A DNA stretch of 64,000 nucleotides from Coriaria nepalensis. Taxonomy: Eukaryota; Streptophyta; Magnoliopsida; Cucurbitales; Coriariaceae. Position 1 is the stretch's first letter. The number at the start of each line of letters is the position of its first letter. A model generated the notes under the pieces. The model ran no database searches, was not told where the DNA came from, and saw only the letters and a program-made list of their open reading frames with translations. This document shows, piece by piece, positions 25,501 through 38,437 of this stretch. The position numbers and the translations under genes are program-made. The stretch covers positions 24,943,209 through 25,007,208 of the forward strand of contig CP114482.1 of the NCBI GenBank assembly GCA_027186245.1, in the 5' to 3' direction.

Positions 25501-27937
25501 ATCTATTGCAAATTATGCACGAAACTCGAGGTTAAAGTGCGAAAAATAGATTTCGTTCGAATTGCTTTGAAGTGATTTAATTACTAGAAGAGACTCAATG
25601 ACATGATCTTAAGGCTAAACAATGGGTAATTTACTTGAATAGATCAATCGTAAGTTATGCACAAAAGTCTCGTTTAAAGAGCGAAAATAAAATTCGTTCG
25701 AATTGCTTTCAAATGATTTGATGACTACAAGAGACTTAGTGACATGATTTTAAGGCCAAAAGATGCATAGTTGCCTTAAATTGTTGAATTGGATGTTCTT
25801 AACGAAAGTCGTGTTTAAATTATGAAAAAATAGAATTTTTTCGACTTACTTTTAATCGATTTAATGACTAGAGAAGACTCAATGATATGATTTTAAGGCT
25901 AAACAAATGCATAATTCCCTTCAATAGATCAATTGCATGTTTTGCACAAAAGTTGTGTTTGAAATGCGAAAATAGAATTTGTTTGAATTGATTTCGTATG
26001 ATTATTGACTAAAAGTGGTTCAATGACCTGATTCTAATGCTATACAAATGCATAGTTGCCTTCAAAAGATACATTGCAAATTATGCACGAAAGTCGTGGT
26101 TCAAGTGCGAAAATAGATTTCGTTCGAATTGCTTTCAAGTAATTTAATTACTAGAAGAGACTCAATGCCATGATTTCAAGGCTAAACAATGGGTAATTTA
26201 CTTGAATAGATCAATCGCAAGTTATGCACAAAAGTCTCGTTTAAAGAGCAAAAATAGAATTTGTTCGAATTGCTTTCAAATGATTTGATAACTACAAGAG
26301 ACTCAATGGCATGATTTTAAGGCTCAAAAGATGCGTAGTTGCCTTCAATGGTTGAATGGGAAGTTCTGAACGAAAGTCGTGTTTGAAGTGCGAAAAAGTA
26401 GAATTCTTTCAACTTTCTTTCAATTGATTTAATAACTAGAGAAGACTAAATAACATGATTTTAAGGCTAAACAAATGCCTAATTGCCTTCAACAGATCAA
26501 TTGCATGTTTTGCACAAAAGTTGTGTGTGAAATGCGAAAATAAAATTTGTTTGAATTGATTTCGTATGATTTATTGACTAAAAGTGACTCAATGACAAGA
26601 GTTTATGGCTATACAAATGCATAGTTGCCTTCAAAAGATCTATTGCAAATTATGCACGAAAGTCGAGGTTAAAGTGCGAAAATAGATTTCGTTCGAATTG
26701 CTTTGAAGTGATTTAATTACTAGAAGAGACTCAATGACATGATTTCAAGGCCAAACAATGGGTAATTTACTTGAATAGATCAATCGCAAGTTATGCACAA
26801 AAGTCTCGTTTAAAGAGCGAAAATAGAATTCGTTCGAATTGCTTTGAAATGATTTGATAACTACAAGAGACTCAATGACATGATTTGAAGGCTAAAAAGA
26901 TGCATAGTTGCCTTCAATGGTTGGATTGGAAGTTCTGAACGAAAGTCGTGTTTGAAGTGCGAAAAAGTAAAATTCTTTCGACTTACTTTTAATTGATTTA
27001 GTGACTAGATAAGACTCAATGACATGATTTTAAGGCTAAACAAACGCGTACTTGCCTTCAATAGATCAATTGCATGTTTTGCACAAAAGTCGTGTTTGAA
27101 ATGCGAAAATGGAAATTGTTTGAATTGATTTCGTATGATTTATTGACTAAAAGTGGCTCAATGACCAGATTTTAAGGCTATACAAATGCATAGTTGCCTT
27201 CAAAATGTCCATTGCAAATTATGCATGAAAGTCGTGGTTGAAATGCCAAAATAGATTCGTTCGAATTGCTTTGAAGTGATTTAACTACTTGAAGAGACTT
27301 AATGACATGATTTCATGGCTAAACTATGGATAATTTACTTGAATAGATCAATCGCAAGTTATGCACAAAAGTCTCGTTTAAAGAGCGAAAATAGAATTCA
27401 TTCGAATTGCTTTGAAATGATTTGATGACTACAAAAAACTCAATGACATGATTTTAAGGCTAAAAAGATGCATAGTTGCCTTCAATGGTTGAATTGGAAC
27501 TTCTGAACGAAAGTTGTTTCTGAAGTGCGAAAAAATAGAAAAATCGACTTACTTTTAATTGATTAAATGACTAGAGAATACTCAATGATATGATTTTAAT
27601 GCTAAACAAACGCATAATTGCCTTCAATAGATCAATTGGATGCTTTGCACAAAAGTTGTGTTTGAAATGCGAAAATAGAATTTGTTCGAATTGATTTCGT
27701 ATGATTTATTGACTAAAAGTGACTCAATGACATGATTTTAAGGCTATACAAATACATAGTTGCCTTCAAAAGATCTATTGCAAATTATGCATGAAAGTCG
27801 TGGTGGAAGTGCGAAAATAGATTTCGTTCGAATTGCTTTGAAGTGATTTAATTACTACAAGAGACTCAATGACATGATTTTAAGGCTAAACAATGGGTAA
27901 TTTACTTGAATAGATCAATCACAAGTCATGCACAAAG
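16563..27937 (+). repeat. 11,375-bp super-repeat, copy 2 (20 HORs)
   Basis: This is the second copy of the 5,188 unit. I found about a dozen single-base differences by reading (copy 1 / copy 2): 6381 c/17756 a, 6645 g/18020 a, 6823 t/18198 c, 7451 t/18826 c, 7601 g/18976 a, 9628 t/21003 a, 10908 a/22283 t, 11054 g/22429 t, 11272 c/22647 t, 12730 a/24105 g, 13865 c/25240 t and 16096 a/27471 c. That is roughly 99.9% identity; my list may be incomplete. At 27,953 the sequence departs from the start of copy 1 (GCGAAAATAG instead of GCAAAAACAG). Confidence 0.95.
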
Positions 27938-30900
27938 TCTCGTTTAAAGAGCGAAAATAGAATTCGTTCGAATTGCTTTCAAATTATTTGATGACTACAA
28001 GAGACTCAATGACATGATTTTGAGGGCAAAAAGATGCATAGTTGCCTTCAATGGTTGAATTAGAAGTTCTGAACGAAAGTCATGTTTGAAGTCCAAAAAA
28101 ATAGAATTCTTTCGACTTACTTTAATTGATTTAATGACTAGAGAAGACTCAATGACATAATTTTAAGGCTAAACAAACGCATAATTACCTTCAATAGATC
28201 AATTGCCTGTTTTGCACAAAAGTTGTGTTTGAAATGGGAAAATAGAATTTGTTTGAATTGATTTCGTATGATTTATTGACTAAAAGTGACTCAATGACAA
28301 GATTTTATGGCTATACAAATGCATAGTTGCCTTCAAAAGATCTATTGCAAATTATGCACGAAAGTCGAGGTTAAAGTGCGAAAATAGATTTCGTTCGAAT
28401 TGCTTTGAAGTGATTTGATTACTAGAAGAGACTCAATGACATGATCTTAAGGCTAAACAATGGTAATTTACTTGAATAGATCAATCACAAGTTATGCACA
28501 AAAGTCTCGTTTAAAGAGCGGAAATCGAATTCGTTCGAATTTCTTTCAATTGATTTGATGACTACAAGAAACTCAATGACATGATTTTAAGGCTAAAAAG
28601 ATGCATAGTTGGCGTCAATGGTTGAATTGGAAGTTTTGAACGATAGTCGTGTTTGAAGTGCGAAAAAAGTAGAATTCTTTCGACTTACTTTTAATTGATT
28701 TAATGATTAGAGAAGACTCAATGACATGATTTTAAGGCTAAAGAAACGCATAATTGCCTTCAATAGATCAATTGCATGTTTTGCACAAAAGTTGTGTTTG
28801 AAATGGGAAAATAGAATTTGTTTGAATTGATTTCGTATGATTTATTGACTAAAAGTGACTCCATGACAAGATTTTATGGCTATACAAATGCATAGTTGCC
28901 TTCAAAAGATCTATTGCAAATTATGCACGAAACTCGAGGTTAAAGTGCGAAAAATAGATTTCGTTCGAATTGCTTTGAAGTGATTTAATTACTAGAAGAG
29001 ACTCAATGACATGATCTTAAGGCTAAACAATGGGTAATTTACTTGAATAGATCAATCGTAAGTTATGCACAAAAGTCTCGTTTAAAGAGCGAAAATAAAA
29101 TTCGTTCGAATTGCTTTCAAATGATTTGATGACTACAAGAGACTTAGTGACATGATTTTAAGGCCAAAAGATGCATAGTTGCCTTAAATGGTTGAATTGG
29201 ATGTTCTTAACGAAAGTCGTGTTTAAATTATGAAAAAATATAATTTTTTCGACTTACTTTTAATCGATTTAATGACTAGAGAAGACTCAATGATATGATT
29301 TTAAGGCTAAACAAATGCATAATTCCCTTCAATAGCTCAATTGCATGTTTTGCACAAAAGTTGTGTTTGAAATGCGAAAATAGAATTTGTTTGAATTGAT
29401 TTCGTATGATTATTGACTAAAAGTGGTTCAATGACCTGATTCTAATGCTGTACAAATGCATAGTTGCCTTCAAAAGATACATTGCAAATTATGCACGAAA
29501 GTCGTGGTTCAAGTGCGAAAATAGATTTCGTTCGAATTGCTTTCAAGTAATTTAATTACTAGAAGAGACTCAATGCCATGATTTCAGGGCTAAACAATGG
29601 GTAATTTACTTGAATAAATCAATCGCAAGTTATGCACAAAAGTCTCGTTTAAAGAGCAAAAATAGAATTTGTTCGAATTGCTTTCAAATGATTTGATAAC
29701 TACAAGAGACTCAATGACATGATTTTAAGGCTCAAAAGATGCATAGTTGCCTTCAATTGTTGAATGGGAAGTTCTGAACGAAAGTCGTGTTTGAAGTGCG
29801 AAAAAGTAGAATTCTTTCAACTTACTTTCAACTGATTTAATGACTAGAGAAGACTAAATAACATGATTTTAAGGCTAAACAAATGCCTAATTGCCTTCAA
29901 CAGATCAATTGCATGTTTTGCACAAAAGTTGTGTGTGAAATGCGAAAATAAAATTTGTTTGAATTGATTTCGTATGATTTATTGACTAAAAGTGACTCAA
30001 TGACATGATTTTAAGGTTATACAAATGTATAGTTGCCTTCAAAAGAGCCATTGCAAATTATGCACGAAAGTCGTGGTTGAAGTGCGAAAATAGATTTCGT
30101 TCGAATTGCTTTGAAGTGATTGAATTACTCGAAGAGACTCAATGACATGATTTGAAGGCTAAACAATGGGTAGTTTACTTGAATAGATCAATCACAAGTC
30201 ATGGACAAAGGTCTCGTTTAAAGAGCGAAAACAGAATTCGTTCGAATTGCTTTCAAATGATTTGATGACTACAAGAAACTCAATGACATGATTTTAAGGC
30301 TAAAAAGATGAATAGTTGCCGTCAATGGTTGAATTGGAAGTTCTGAACGAAAGTCGTGTTTGAAGTGCGAAAAAATGGAATTCTTTCGACTTACTTTGAA
30401 TTGATTTAATGACTAGAGAAGACTCAATGACATGATTTTAAGGGTAAACAAACGCATAATTGCCTTCAATAGATCAATTGCATCTTTTGAACAAAAGTTG
30501 TGTTTGAAATGCGAAAATAGAATTTGTTTGAATAGATTTCGTACGATCTATAGACTAAAAGTGGCTCAATGACCTGATTTTAAGGCTATACAAATGCATA
30601 GTTGCCTTCAAAATATTCATTGCAAATTAAGCAAGAAAGTCGTGGTTGAAGTGCGAAAATAGATTTCGTTTGAATTCCTTTGAAGTGATTTAATTACTAG
30701 AAGAGACTCAATGACATGATTTCAAGGCTAAATAATGGGTAATTTACTTGAATAGATCAATCGCAAGTTATGCACAAAAGTATCGTTTAAAGAGACAAAA
30801 TAGAATTCGTTCGAATTGCTTTCAAATGATTTGATGACAACAAGAGACTCAATAACATGATTTTAAGGCTAAAAAGATGCATAGTTGCCTTCAATGGTTA

Positions 30901-32038
30901 AATTGGAAGTTCTGAACGAAAGATGTGTTTGAAGTGCAAAAAAATAGAATTCTTTCGACTTACTTTTAATTGATTTAATGACTAGAGAAGACTCAATGAT
31001 ATGATTTTAAGGCTAAACAAACGCATAATTGCCTTCAATAGATCAATTGGATGCTTTGCACAAAAGTTGTGTTTGAAATGCGAAAATAGAATTTGTTTGA
31101 ATTGACTTCGTATGATTTATTGACTAAAAGTGACTCAATGACATGATTTTAAGGCTATACAAATACATAGTTGCCTTCAAAAGACCTATTGCAAATTATG
31201 CATGAAAGTCGTGGTGGAAGTGCGAAAATAGATTTCGTTCGAATTGCTTTGAAGTGATTTGATTACTAGAAGAGAGTCAATGACATGATCTTAAGGCTAA
31301 ACAATGGGTAATTTACTTGAATAGATCAATCGTAAGTTATGCACAAAAGTCTCGTTTAAAGAGCGAAAATAAAATTCGTTCGAATTGTTTTCAAATGATT
31401 TGATGACAACAAGAGACGCAATGACATGATTTTAAGGCTAAAAAGAAGCATAGTTGCCTTCAATGGTTGAATTAGAAGTTCTGAACGAAAGTCGTGTTTG
31501 AAGTGCGAAAAAATGGAATTCTTTTGACTTACTTTGAATTGATTTAATGACTAGAGAAGACTCAATGACATGATTTTAAGGCTAAACAAACGCATAATTG
31601 CCTTCAATAGATAAATTGCATGTTTTGCACAAAAGTTGTGTTTGAAATGCGAAAATAGAATTTGTTTGAATAGATTTCGTATGATTTATAGTCTAAAAGT
31701 GGCTCAATGACCTGATTTTAAGGCTATACAAATGCATAGTTGCCTTCAAAATATTCATTGCAAATTATGCATGAAAGTCGTGGATGAAGTGCGAAAAAAG
31801 ATTTCGTTCGAATTCCTTTGAAGTGATTTAATTACTAGAAGAGACTCAATGGCATGATTTCAAGGCTAAACGATGGGTAATTTACTTGAATAGATCAATC
31901 ACAAGTTATGCACAAAAGTATCGTTTAAAGAGCCATAATAGAATTCGTTCGAATTGCTTTCAAATGATTTGATGACTACAAGAAACTCGATGACAAGATT
32001 TTTAGGCTAAAAAGATGCATAGTTGCCGCCAGTGGTTG
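27938..32038 (+). repeat. HORs between the super-repeat and the second subfamily
   Basis: B anchors are at 28,058, 28,625, 29,195, 29,763, 30,332, 30,901 and 31,470, with intervals of 566-570 bp. The HORs resemble those of the 11,375-bp unit and include its partial third copy. From about 30.5 kb new variants appear: AAAAAATGGAATTC in B, CAAGAGACTC after GACAA in A, and TTTATAGACTAAAAG or TTTATAGTCTAAAAG in C. At 31,98x the first A monomer of the ACTCGATGACAAG lineage is seen, so this is the transition to the subfamily that fills 32-50 kb. Confidence 0.8.
28190..30000 (+). repeat. Partial third copy of part of the 11,375-bp unit (1.8 kb)
   Basis: This stretch matches about 24,782-26,597 (and 13.4-15.2 kb) at an offset of 3,407-3,408 bp, six HORs. 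Shared rare variants include GCCTGTTTTGCAC (24,799 and 28,206), GTTGGCGTCAATGG, TGGATGTTCTTAACG, GTTTAAATTATGAAAAAAT, GATTCTAATGCT and GTTGTGTGTGAAATG. It has several private differences (for example GAACGATAG, TTAAATGG and TGCTGTAC) and restores one A missing at 24,87x, so it is more diverged than the two full copies are from each other. Edges are approximate. Confidence 0.8.
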
Positions 32039-35000
32039 AATTGGAAGTTCTGAACGAAAGTCGTGTTTGAAGTCCGAAAAAGTAGAATTCTTTCGACTTA
32101 CTTTTAATTGATTTAATGACTAGAGAAGACTAAATGATATGATTTTAAGGCTAAACAAATGCATAATTGCCTTCAATAGATCAATTGCATGTTTTGCACA
32201 AAAGTTGTGTTTGAAATGCGAAACTAGAATTTGTTTGAATTGATTTCGTATGATTGATTGACTAAAAGTGACTCAATTACATGATTTTAAGGCTATACAA
32301 ATGCATAGTTGCCTTCAAAATATCCATGGCAAATTCTGCACGAAAGTCGTGGTTCAAGTGCGAAAATAGATTTCGTTCGAATTGCTTTGAAGTGATTTAA
32401 TTACTAGAAGAGACTCAATGACATGATTTCAAGGCTAAACAATCGGTAATTTACTTGAATAGATCAATCGCAAGTTATGCACAAAAGTCTCGTTTAAAGA
32501 GCGAAAGTAGAATTCGTTCGAATTGCTTTCAAATGATATGATGACTACAAGAGACTCAATGACATGATTTTGAGGCCAAAAAGATGCATAGTTTCCTTCA
32601 ATGGTTGAATTAGAAGTTCTGAACGAAAGTCATGTTTGAAGTCCAAAAAAATAGGATTCTTTCGACTTACTTTTAATCGATTAAATGACTAGAGAAGACT
32701 TAATGACATGATTTTAAGGCTAAACGAAAGCATAATTGCCTTCAATAGATCAATTGCATGTTTTGCACAAAAGTTGTGTTTGAAATGCGAAAATAGAATT
32801 TGTTTGAATTGATTACGTATGATTTACTGACTAAAAGTGACTCAATGACATGATTTTAAGGCTATACAAATGCATAGTTGCCTTCAAAAGATCCATTGCA
32901 AATTATGCACGAAAGACGTGGTTCAAGTGCGAAAATAGATTTCGTTCGAATTGCTTTGAAGTGATTTAATTACTGGAAGAGACACAATTACATGATTTCA
33001 AGGCTAAAGAATGGGTAATTTACTTGATTAGATCAATCGCAAGTTATGCACAAAATCTCGTTTAAAGAGCGAAAATAGAATTCGTTCGAATTGGTTTCAA
33101 ATGATTTGATGACTACAAGAAACTCGATGACAAGATTTTAAGGCTAAAATGATGCATAATTGTCATCAATGGTTGAATTGGAAGTTCTGAACGAATGTCG
33201 TGTTTGAAGTGTGAAAAAGTAGAATTTTTTAGAGTTACTTTTAATTGATTTAATGACTAGAGAAGACTCAATGACATGATTTTAAGGCTAAACGAAAGCA
33301 TAATTTCCTTCAATAGATCAATTGCATGTTTTGCAAAAAAGTTGTGTTTGAGATGTGAAAATAAAAGTTGTTTGAATTGATTTCGTATGATTTATTGACT
33401 AAAAGTGGCTCAATGACATGATTTTAAGGCTATACAAATGCATAGTTGCCTTCAAAATATCCATTGCAAATTATGCATGAAAGTCGTGGTTGAAGTGCGA
33501 AAATAGATTTCGTTCGAATTGTTTTGAAGTGATTTAATTACTAGAAGAGACTCAATGACATGATTTCAAGGCTAAAGAATGGGTAATTTACTTGAATAGA
33601 TCAATCGCAAGTTATGGACAAAAGTCTCGTTTAAAGAGCGAAAATAGAATTCGTTCGAATTGGTTTCAAATGATTTGATGACTACAAGAAACTCGATGAC
33701 AAGATTTTAAGGCTAAAAAGATGCATAGTTGCCGTCAATGATTGAATTGGAAGTTCTGAACGAAAGTCGTGTTTGAAGTGCGAAAAAGGAGAATTCTTTA
33801 GACTTACTTTTAATCGATTAAATGACTAGAGAAGACTTAATGACATGATTTTAAGGCTAAACGAAAGCATAATTGCCTTCAATAGATCAATTGCATGTTT
33901 TGCACAAAAGTTGTGTTTGAAATGCGAAAATAAAAGTTGTTTGAATTGATTTCGTATGATTTATTGACTAAAAGTGGCTCAATGACATGATTTTAAGGCT
34001 ATACAAATGCATAGTTGCCTTCAAAATATCCATTGCAAATTATGCATGAAAGTCGTGGTTGAAGTGCGAAAATAGATTTCGTTCGAATTGTTTTGAAGTG
34101 ATTTAATTACTAGAAGAGACTCAATGACATGATTTCAAGGCTAAAGAATGGGTAATTTACTTGAATAGATCAATCGCAAGTTATGGACAAAAGTCTCGTT
34201 TAAAGAGCGAAAATAGAATTCGTTCGAATTGGTTTCAAATGATTTGATGACTACAAGAAACTCGATGACAAGATTTTAAGGCTAAAAAGATGCATAGTTG
34301 CCGTCAATGATTGAATTGGAAGTTCTGAACGAAAGTCGTGTTTGAAGTGCGAAAAAGGAGAATTCTTTAGACTTCCTTTTAATCGATTAAATGACTAGAG
34401 AAGACTCAATGACATGATTTTAAGGCTAAACAAACGCATAATTGCCTTCTATAGATCAATTGCATATTTTGCACAAAAGTTGTGTTTGAAATGCGAAAAT
34501 AGAATTTGTTTGAATTGATTACGTATGATTTATTGACTAAAAGTGACTCAATGACAGGACTTTAAGGCTATACAAATGCATAGTTGCCTTCAAAAGATCC
34601 ATTGCAAATTATGCACGAAAGCCGTGGTTCAGGTGCGAAAATAGATTTCGTTCGAATTGCTTTGAAGTGATTTAATTACTAGAAGAGACTCAATGGCATG
34701 ATTTCAAGGCTAAACAATTGGTAATTTACTTGAATAGATGAATCGCAATTTATGCACAAAAGTCTCGTTTAAAGAGCGAAAATAGAATTCGTTCGAATTG
34801 CTTTCAAATGATTTCATGACAACAAGAGACTCAATGACATGATTTTAAGGCTAAAAAGGTGCATAGTTGCCGTCAATGATTGAATTGGAAGTTCTGAACG
34901 AAAGTCGTGTTTGAAGTGCGAAAAAGTAGAATTCTTTCGACTTACTTTTAATCGATTAAATGACTAGAGAAGACTTAATGTCATGATTTTAAGGCTAAAC

Positions 35001-37727
35001 GAAAGCATAATTGCCTTCAATAGATCAATTGCATGTTTTGCACAAAAGTTGTGTTTGAAATGCGAAAATAAAAGTTGTTTGAATTGATTTCGTATGATTT
35101 ATTGACTAAAAGTGGCTCAATGACATGATTTTAAGGCTATACAAATGCATAGTTGCCTTCAAAATATCCATTGCAAATTATGCATGAAAGTCGTGGTTGA
35201 AGTGCGAAAATAGATTTCGTTCGAATTGTTTTGAAGTGATTTAATTACTAGAAGAGACTCAATGACATGATTTCAAGGCTAAACAATGGGTAATTTACTT
35301 GAATAGATGAATCGCAAGTTATGCACAAAAGTCTCGTTTAAAGAGCGAAAATAGAATTCGTTCGAATTGGTTTCAAATGATTTGATGACAACAAGAGACT
35401 CAATGACATGATTTTAAGGCTAAAAAAGATGCATAGTTGCCTTCAATGGTTAAATTGGAAGTTCTGAACGAAAGTCGTGTTTGAAGTGCGAAAAAATAGA
35501 ATTCTTTCGACTTACTTTTAATTGATTTAATCAGTAGAGAAGACTCAATGACACGATTTTAAGGCTAGACAAACGCATAATTGCCTTCAGTAGATCAATT
35601 GCATGTTTTGCACAAAATTTGTGTTTGAAATGCGAAAATAAAAGTTGTTTGAATTGATTTTGTATGATTTATTGACTAAAAGTGGCTCAATGACATGATT
35701 TTAAGGCTATACAAATGCATAGTTGCCTTCAAAATATCCATTGCAAATTATGCATGAAAGTCGTGGTTGAAGTCCGAAAATAGATTTCGTTCGAATTGCT
35801 TTAAAGTGATTTAATTACTAGAAGAGACTCAATGACATGATTTCAAGGCTAAACAATGGGTAATTTACTTGAATAGATGAATCGCAAGTTATGGACAAAA
35901 GTCTCGTTCAAAGAGCGAAAATAGAATTCGTTCGAATTGGTTTCAAATGATTTGATGACTACAAGAAACTTGATGACAAGATTTTTAGGCTAAAAAGATG
36001 CATAGTTGCCGTCAGTGGTTGAATTGGAAGTTCTGAACGAAAGTCGTGTTTGAAGTGCGAAAAAGTAGAATTCTTTCGACTTACTTTTTATCGAGTAAAT
36101 GACTAGAGAAGACTTAATATCATGATTTTAAGGCTAAACGAAAGCATAATTGCCTTCAATAGATCAATTGCATGTTTTGCACAAAAGTTGTGTTTGAAAT
36201 GCGAAAATAGAATTTGTTTGAATTGATTTCGTATGATTTATTGACTAAAAGTGACTCAATGACATGATTTTAAGGGCTATACAAATGCATAGTTGCCTTC
36301 AAAAGATCCATTGCAAATTATGCACGAAAGTCGTGGTTCAAGTGCGAAAATAGATTTCGTTCGAATTGCTTTGAAGTGATTTAATTACTAGAAGAGACAC
36401 AATGACATGATTTCAAGGCTAAACAATGGGTAATTTACTTGAATAGATCAATCGCAAGTTATGCACAAAAGTATCGTTTAAAGAGCCAAAATAGAATTCG
36501 TTTGAATTGCTTTCAAATGATTTGATGACAACAAGAGACTCAATGACATGATTTTAAGGCTAAAAAGATGCATAGTTGCCTTCAATGGTTAAATTGGAAG
36601 TTCTGAACGAAAGTCGTGTTTGAAGTGCAACAAAATAGAATTCTTTAGACTTACTTTTAATTGATTTAATGACTAGAGAAGACTCAATGACATGATTTTA
36701 AGGCTAAACGAAAGCATAATTTCCTTCAATAGATCAATTGCATGTTTTGCACAAAAGTTGTGTTTGAAATGCGAAAATAGAATTTGTTTGAATGGATTTC
36801 GTATGATTTATTGACTAAAAGTGACTCAATGACATGATTTTAAGGCTATACAAATGCATAGTTGCCTTCAAAAGATCCGTTGCAAATTATGCACGAAAGT
36901 CGTGGTTCAAGTGCGAAAATAGATTTCGTTCGAATTGCTTTGAAGTGATTTAATTACTAGAAGAGACACAATGACATGATTTCAAGGCTAAAGAATGGGT
37001 AATTTACTTGATTAGATCAATCGCAAGTTATGCACAAAATCTCGTTTAAAGAGCGAAAATAGAATTCGTTCGAATTGGTTTCAAATGATTTGATGACTAC
37101 AAGAATCTCGATGACAAGATTTTTAGGCTAAAAAGATGCATAGTTGCCGTCAGTGGTTGAATTGGAATTTCTGAACGAAAGTCGTGTTTGAAGTGCGAAA
37201 AAGTAGAATTCATTCGATTTACTTTTAATCGATTAAATGACTAGAGAAGACTTAATGACATGATTTTAAGGCTAAACGAAAGCATAATTGCCTTCAATAG
37301 ATCAATTGCATGTTTTGCACAAAAGTTGTGTTTGAAATGCGAAAATAGAATTTGTTTGAATTGATTACGTATGATTTACTGACTAAAAGTGACTCAATGA
37401 CATGATTTTAAGGCTATACAAATGCATAGTTGCCTTCAAAAGATCCATTGCAAATTATGCACGAAAGACGAGGTTCAAGTGCGAAAATAAATTTCGTTCG
37501 AATTGCTTTGAAGTGATTTAATTACTAGAAGAGACACAATGACATGATTTGAAGGCTAAAGAATGGGTAATTTACTTGATTAGATCAATCGCAAGTTATG
37601 CACAAAATCTCGTTTAAAGAGCGAAAATAGAATTCGTTCGAATTGGTTTCAAATGATTTGATGACTACAAGAATCTCGATGACAAGATTTTTAGGCTAAA
37701 AAGATGCATAGTTGCCGTCAATGGTTG
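32039..37727 (+). repeat. Second HOR subfamily, proximal part
   Basis: Ten regular HORs (B anchors 32,039 to 37,160) have intervals of 568-570 bp. Characteristic variants are ACTCGATGACAAG with TTTTTAGGCT or GATTTTAAGGCT in A, TCGATTAAATGACTAG in B, ACGAAAGCATAAT ahead of C, AAAATAAAAGTTGTTTG in some C copies, and GTGGTTCAAGTGC in D. The HORs starting near 33,176 and 33,745 are almost the same over most of their length. Single-base shifts explain 570 and 568 (TAAAAAAGATGC at 35,42x; AAGGGCTATAC at 36,27x; ACAAAATCTCG at 33,05x and 37,03x). Confidence 0.85.
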
Positions 37728-38437
37728 AATTGGAAGTTCTGAACGAATGTCTTGTTTGAAGTGTGAAAAAGTAGAATTTTTTAGAGTTACTTTTAATTGA
37801 TATAATGACTAGAGAAGACTCAATGACATGATTTTAAGGCTAAACGAAAGCATAATTTCCTTCAATAGATCAATTGCATGTTTTGCACAAAAGTTGGGTT
37901 TGAGATGCGAAAATAAAAGTTGTTTGAATTGATTTCGTATGATTTATTGACAAAAAGTGGCTCAATGACATGATTTTAAGGCTATACAAATGCATAGTTG
38001 CCTTCAAAAGATCCATTGCAAATTATGCACGAAAGTCGTGGTTCAAGTGCGAAAATAGATTTCGTTCGAATTGTTTTGAAGTTATTTAATTACTAGAAGA
38101 GACTCAATGGCATGATTTCAAGGCTAAACAATGGGTAATTTACTTGAATAGATCAATCGCAAGTTATGCACAAAAGTATCGTTTAAAGAGCCAAAATAGA
38201 ATTCGTTCGAATTGCTTTCAAATGATTTGATGACAACAAGGGACTCAATGATATGATTTTAAGGCTAAAGAATGGGTGATTTACTTGAATAGATCAATCG
38301 CAAGTTATGCACAAAAGTCTCATTTAAAGAGCGAAAATAGAATTCGTTCAAATTGCTTTCAAATGATTTCATGACAACAAGAGACACAGTGACATGATTT
38401 TAAGGCTAGAAAGATGCATAGTTGCCTTCAATGGTTA
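37728..38437 (+). repeat. Five-monomer HOR (710 bp) with an A/D recombinant monomer
   Basis: The B-to-B interval here is 710 bp, 142 bp more than its neighbours. After C and D comes an A monomer (GACAACAAGGGACTC near 38,232), but after AAGGCTAAA (38,261-38,269) it switches to the end of a D monomer (GAATGGGTGATTTACTTG) and is followed by a complete second A monomer before the next B at 38,438. The order is B-C-D-A/D-A. A and D share AAGGCTAAA at the same place in the monomer, so an exchange between an A and a D offset by one monomer explains the structure exactly. Confidence 0.88.

Noticed and set aside
38220..38290. Transposon or foreign insertion behind the 142-bp excess
   Set aside because: All bases belong to A and D monomers and the excess equals one monomer. 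There are no target-site duplication, terminal repeats or unrelated sequence.
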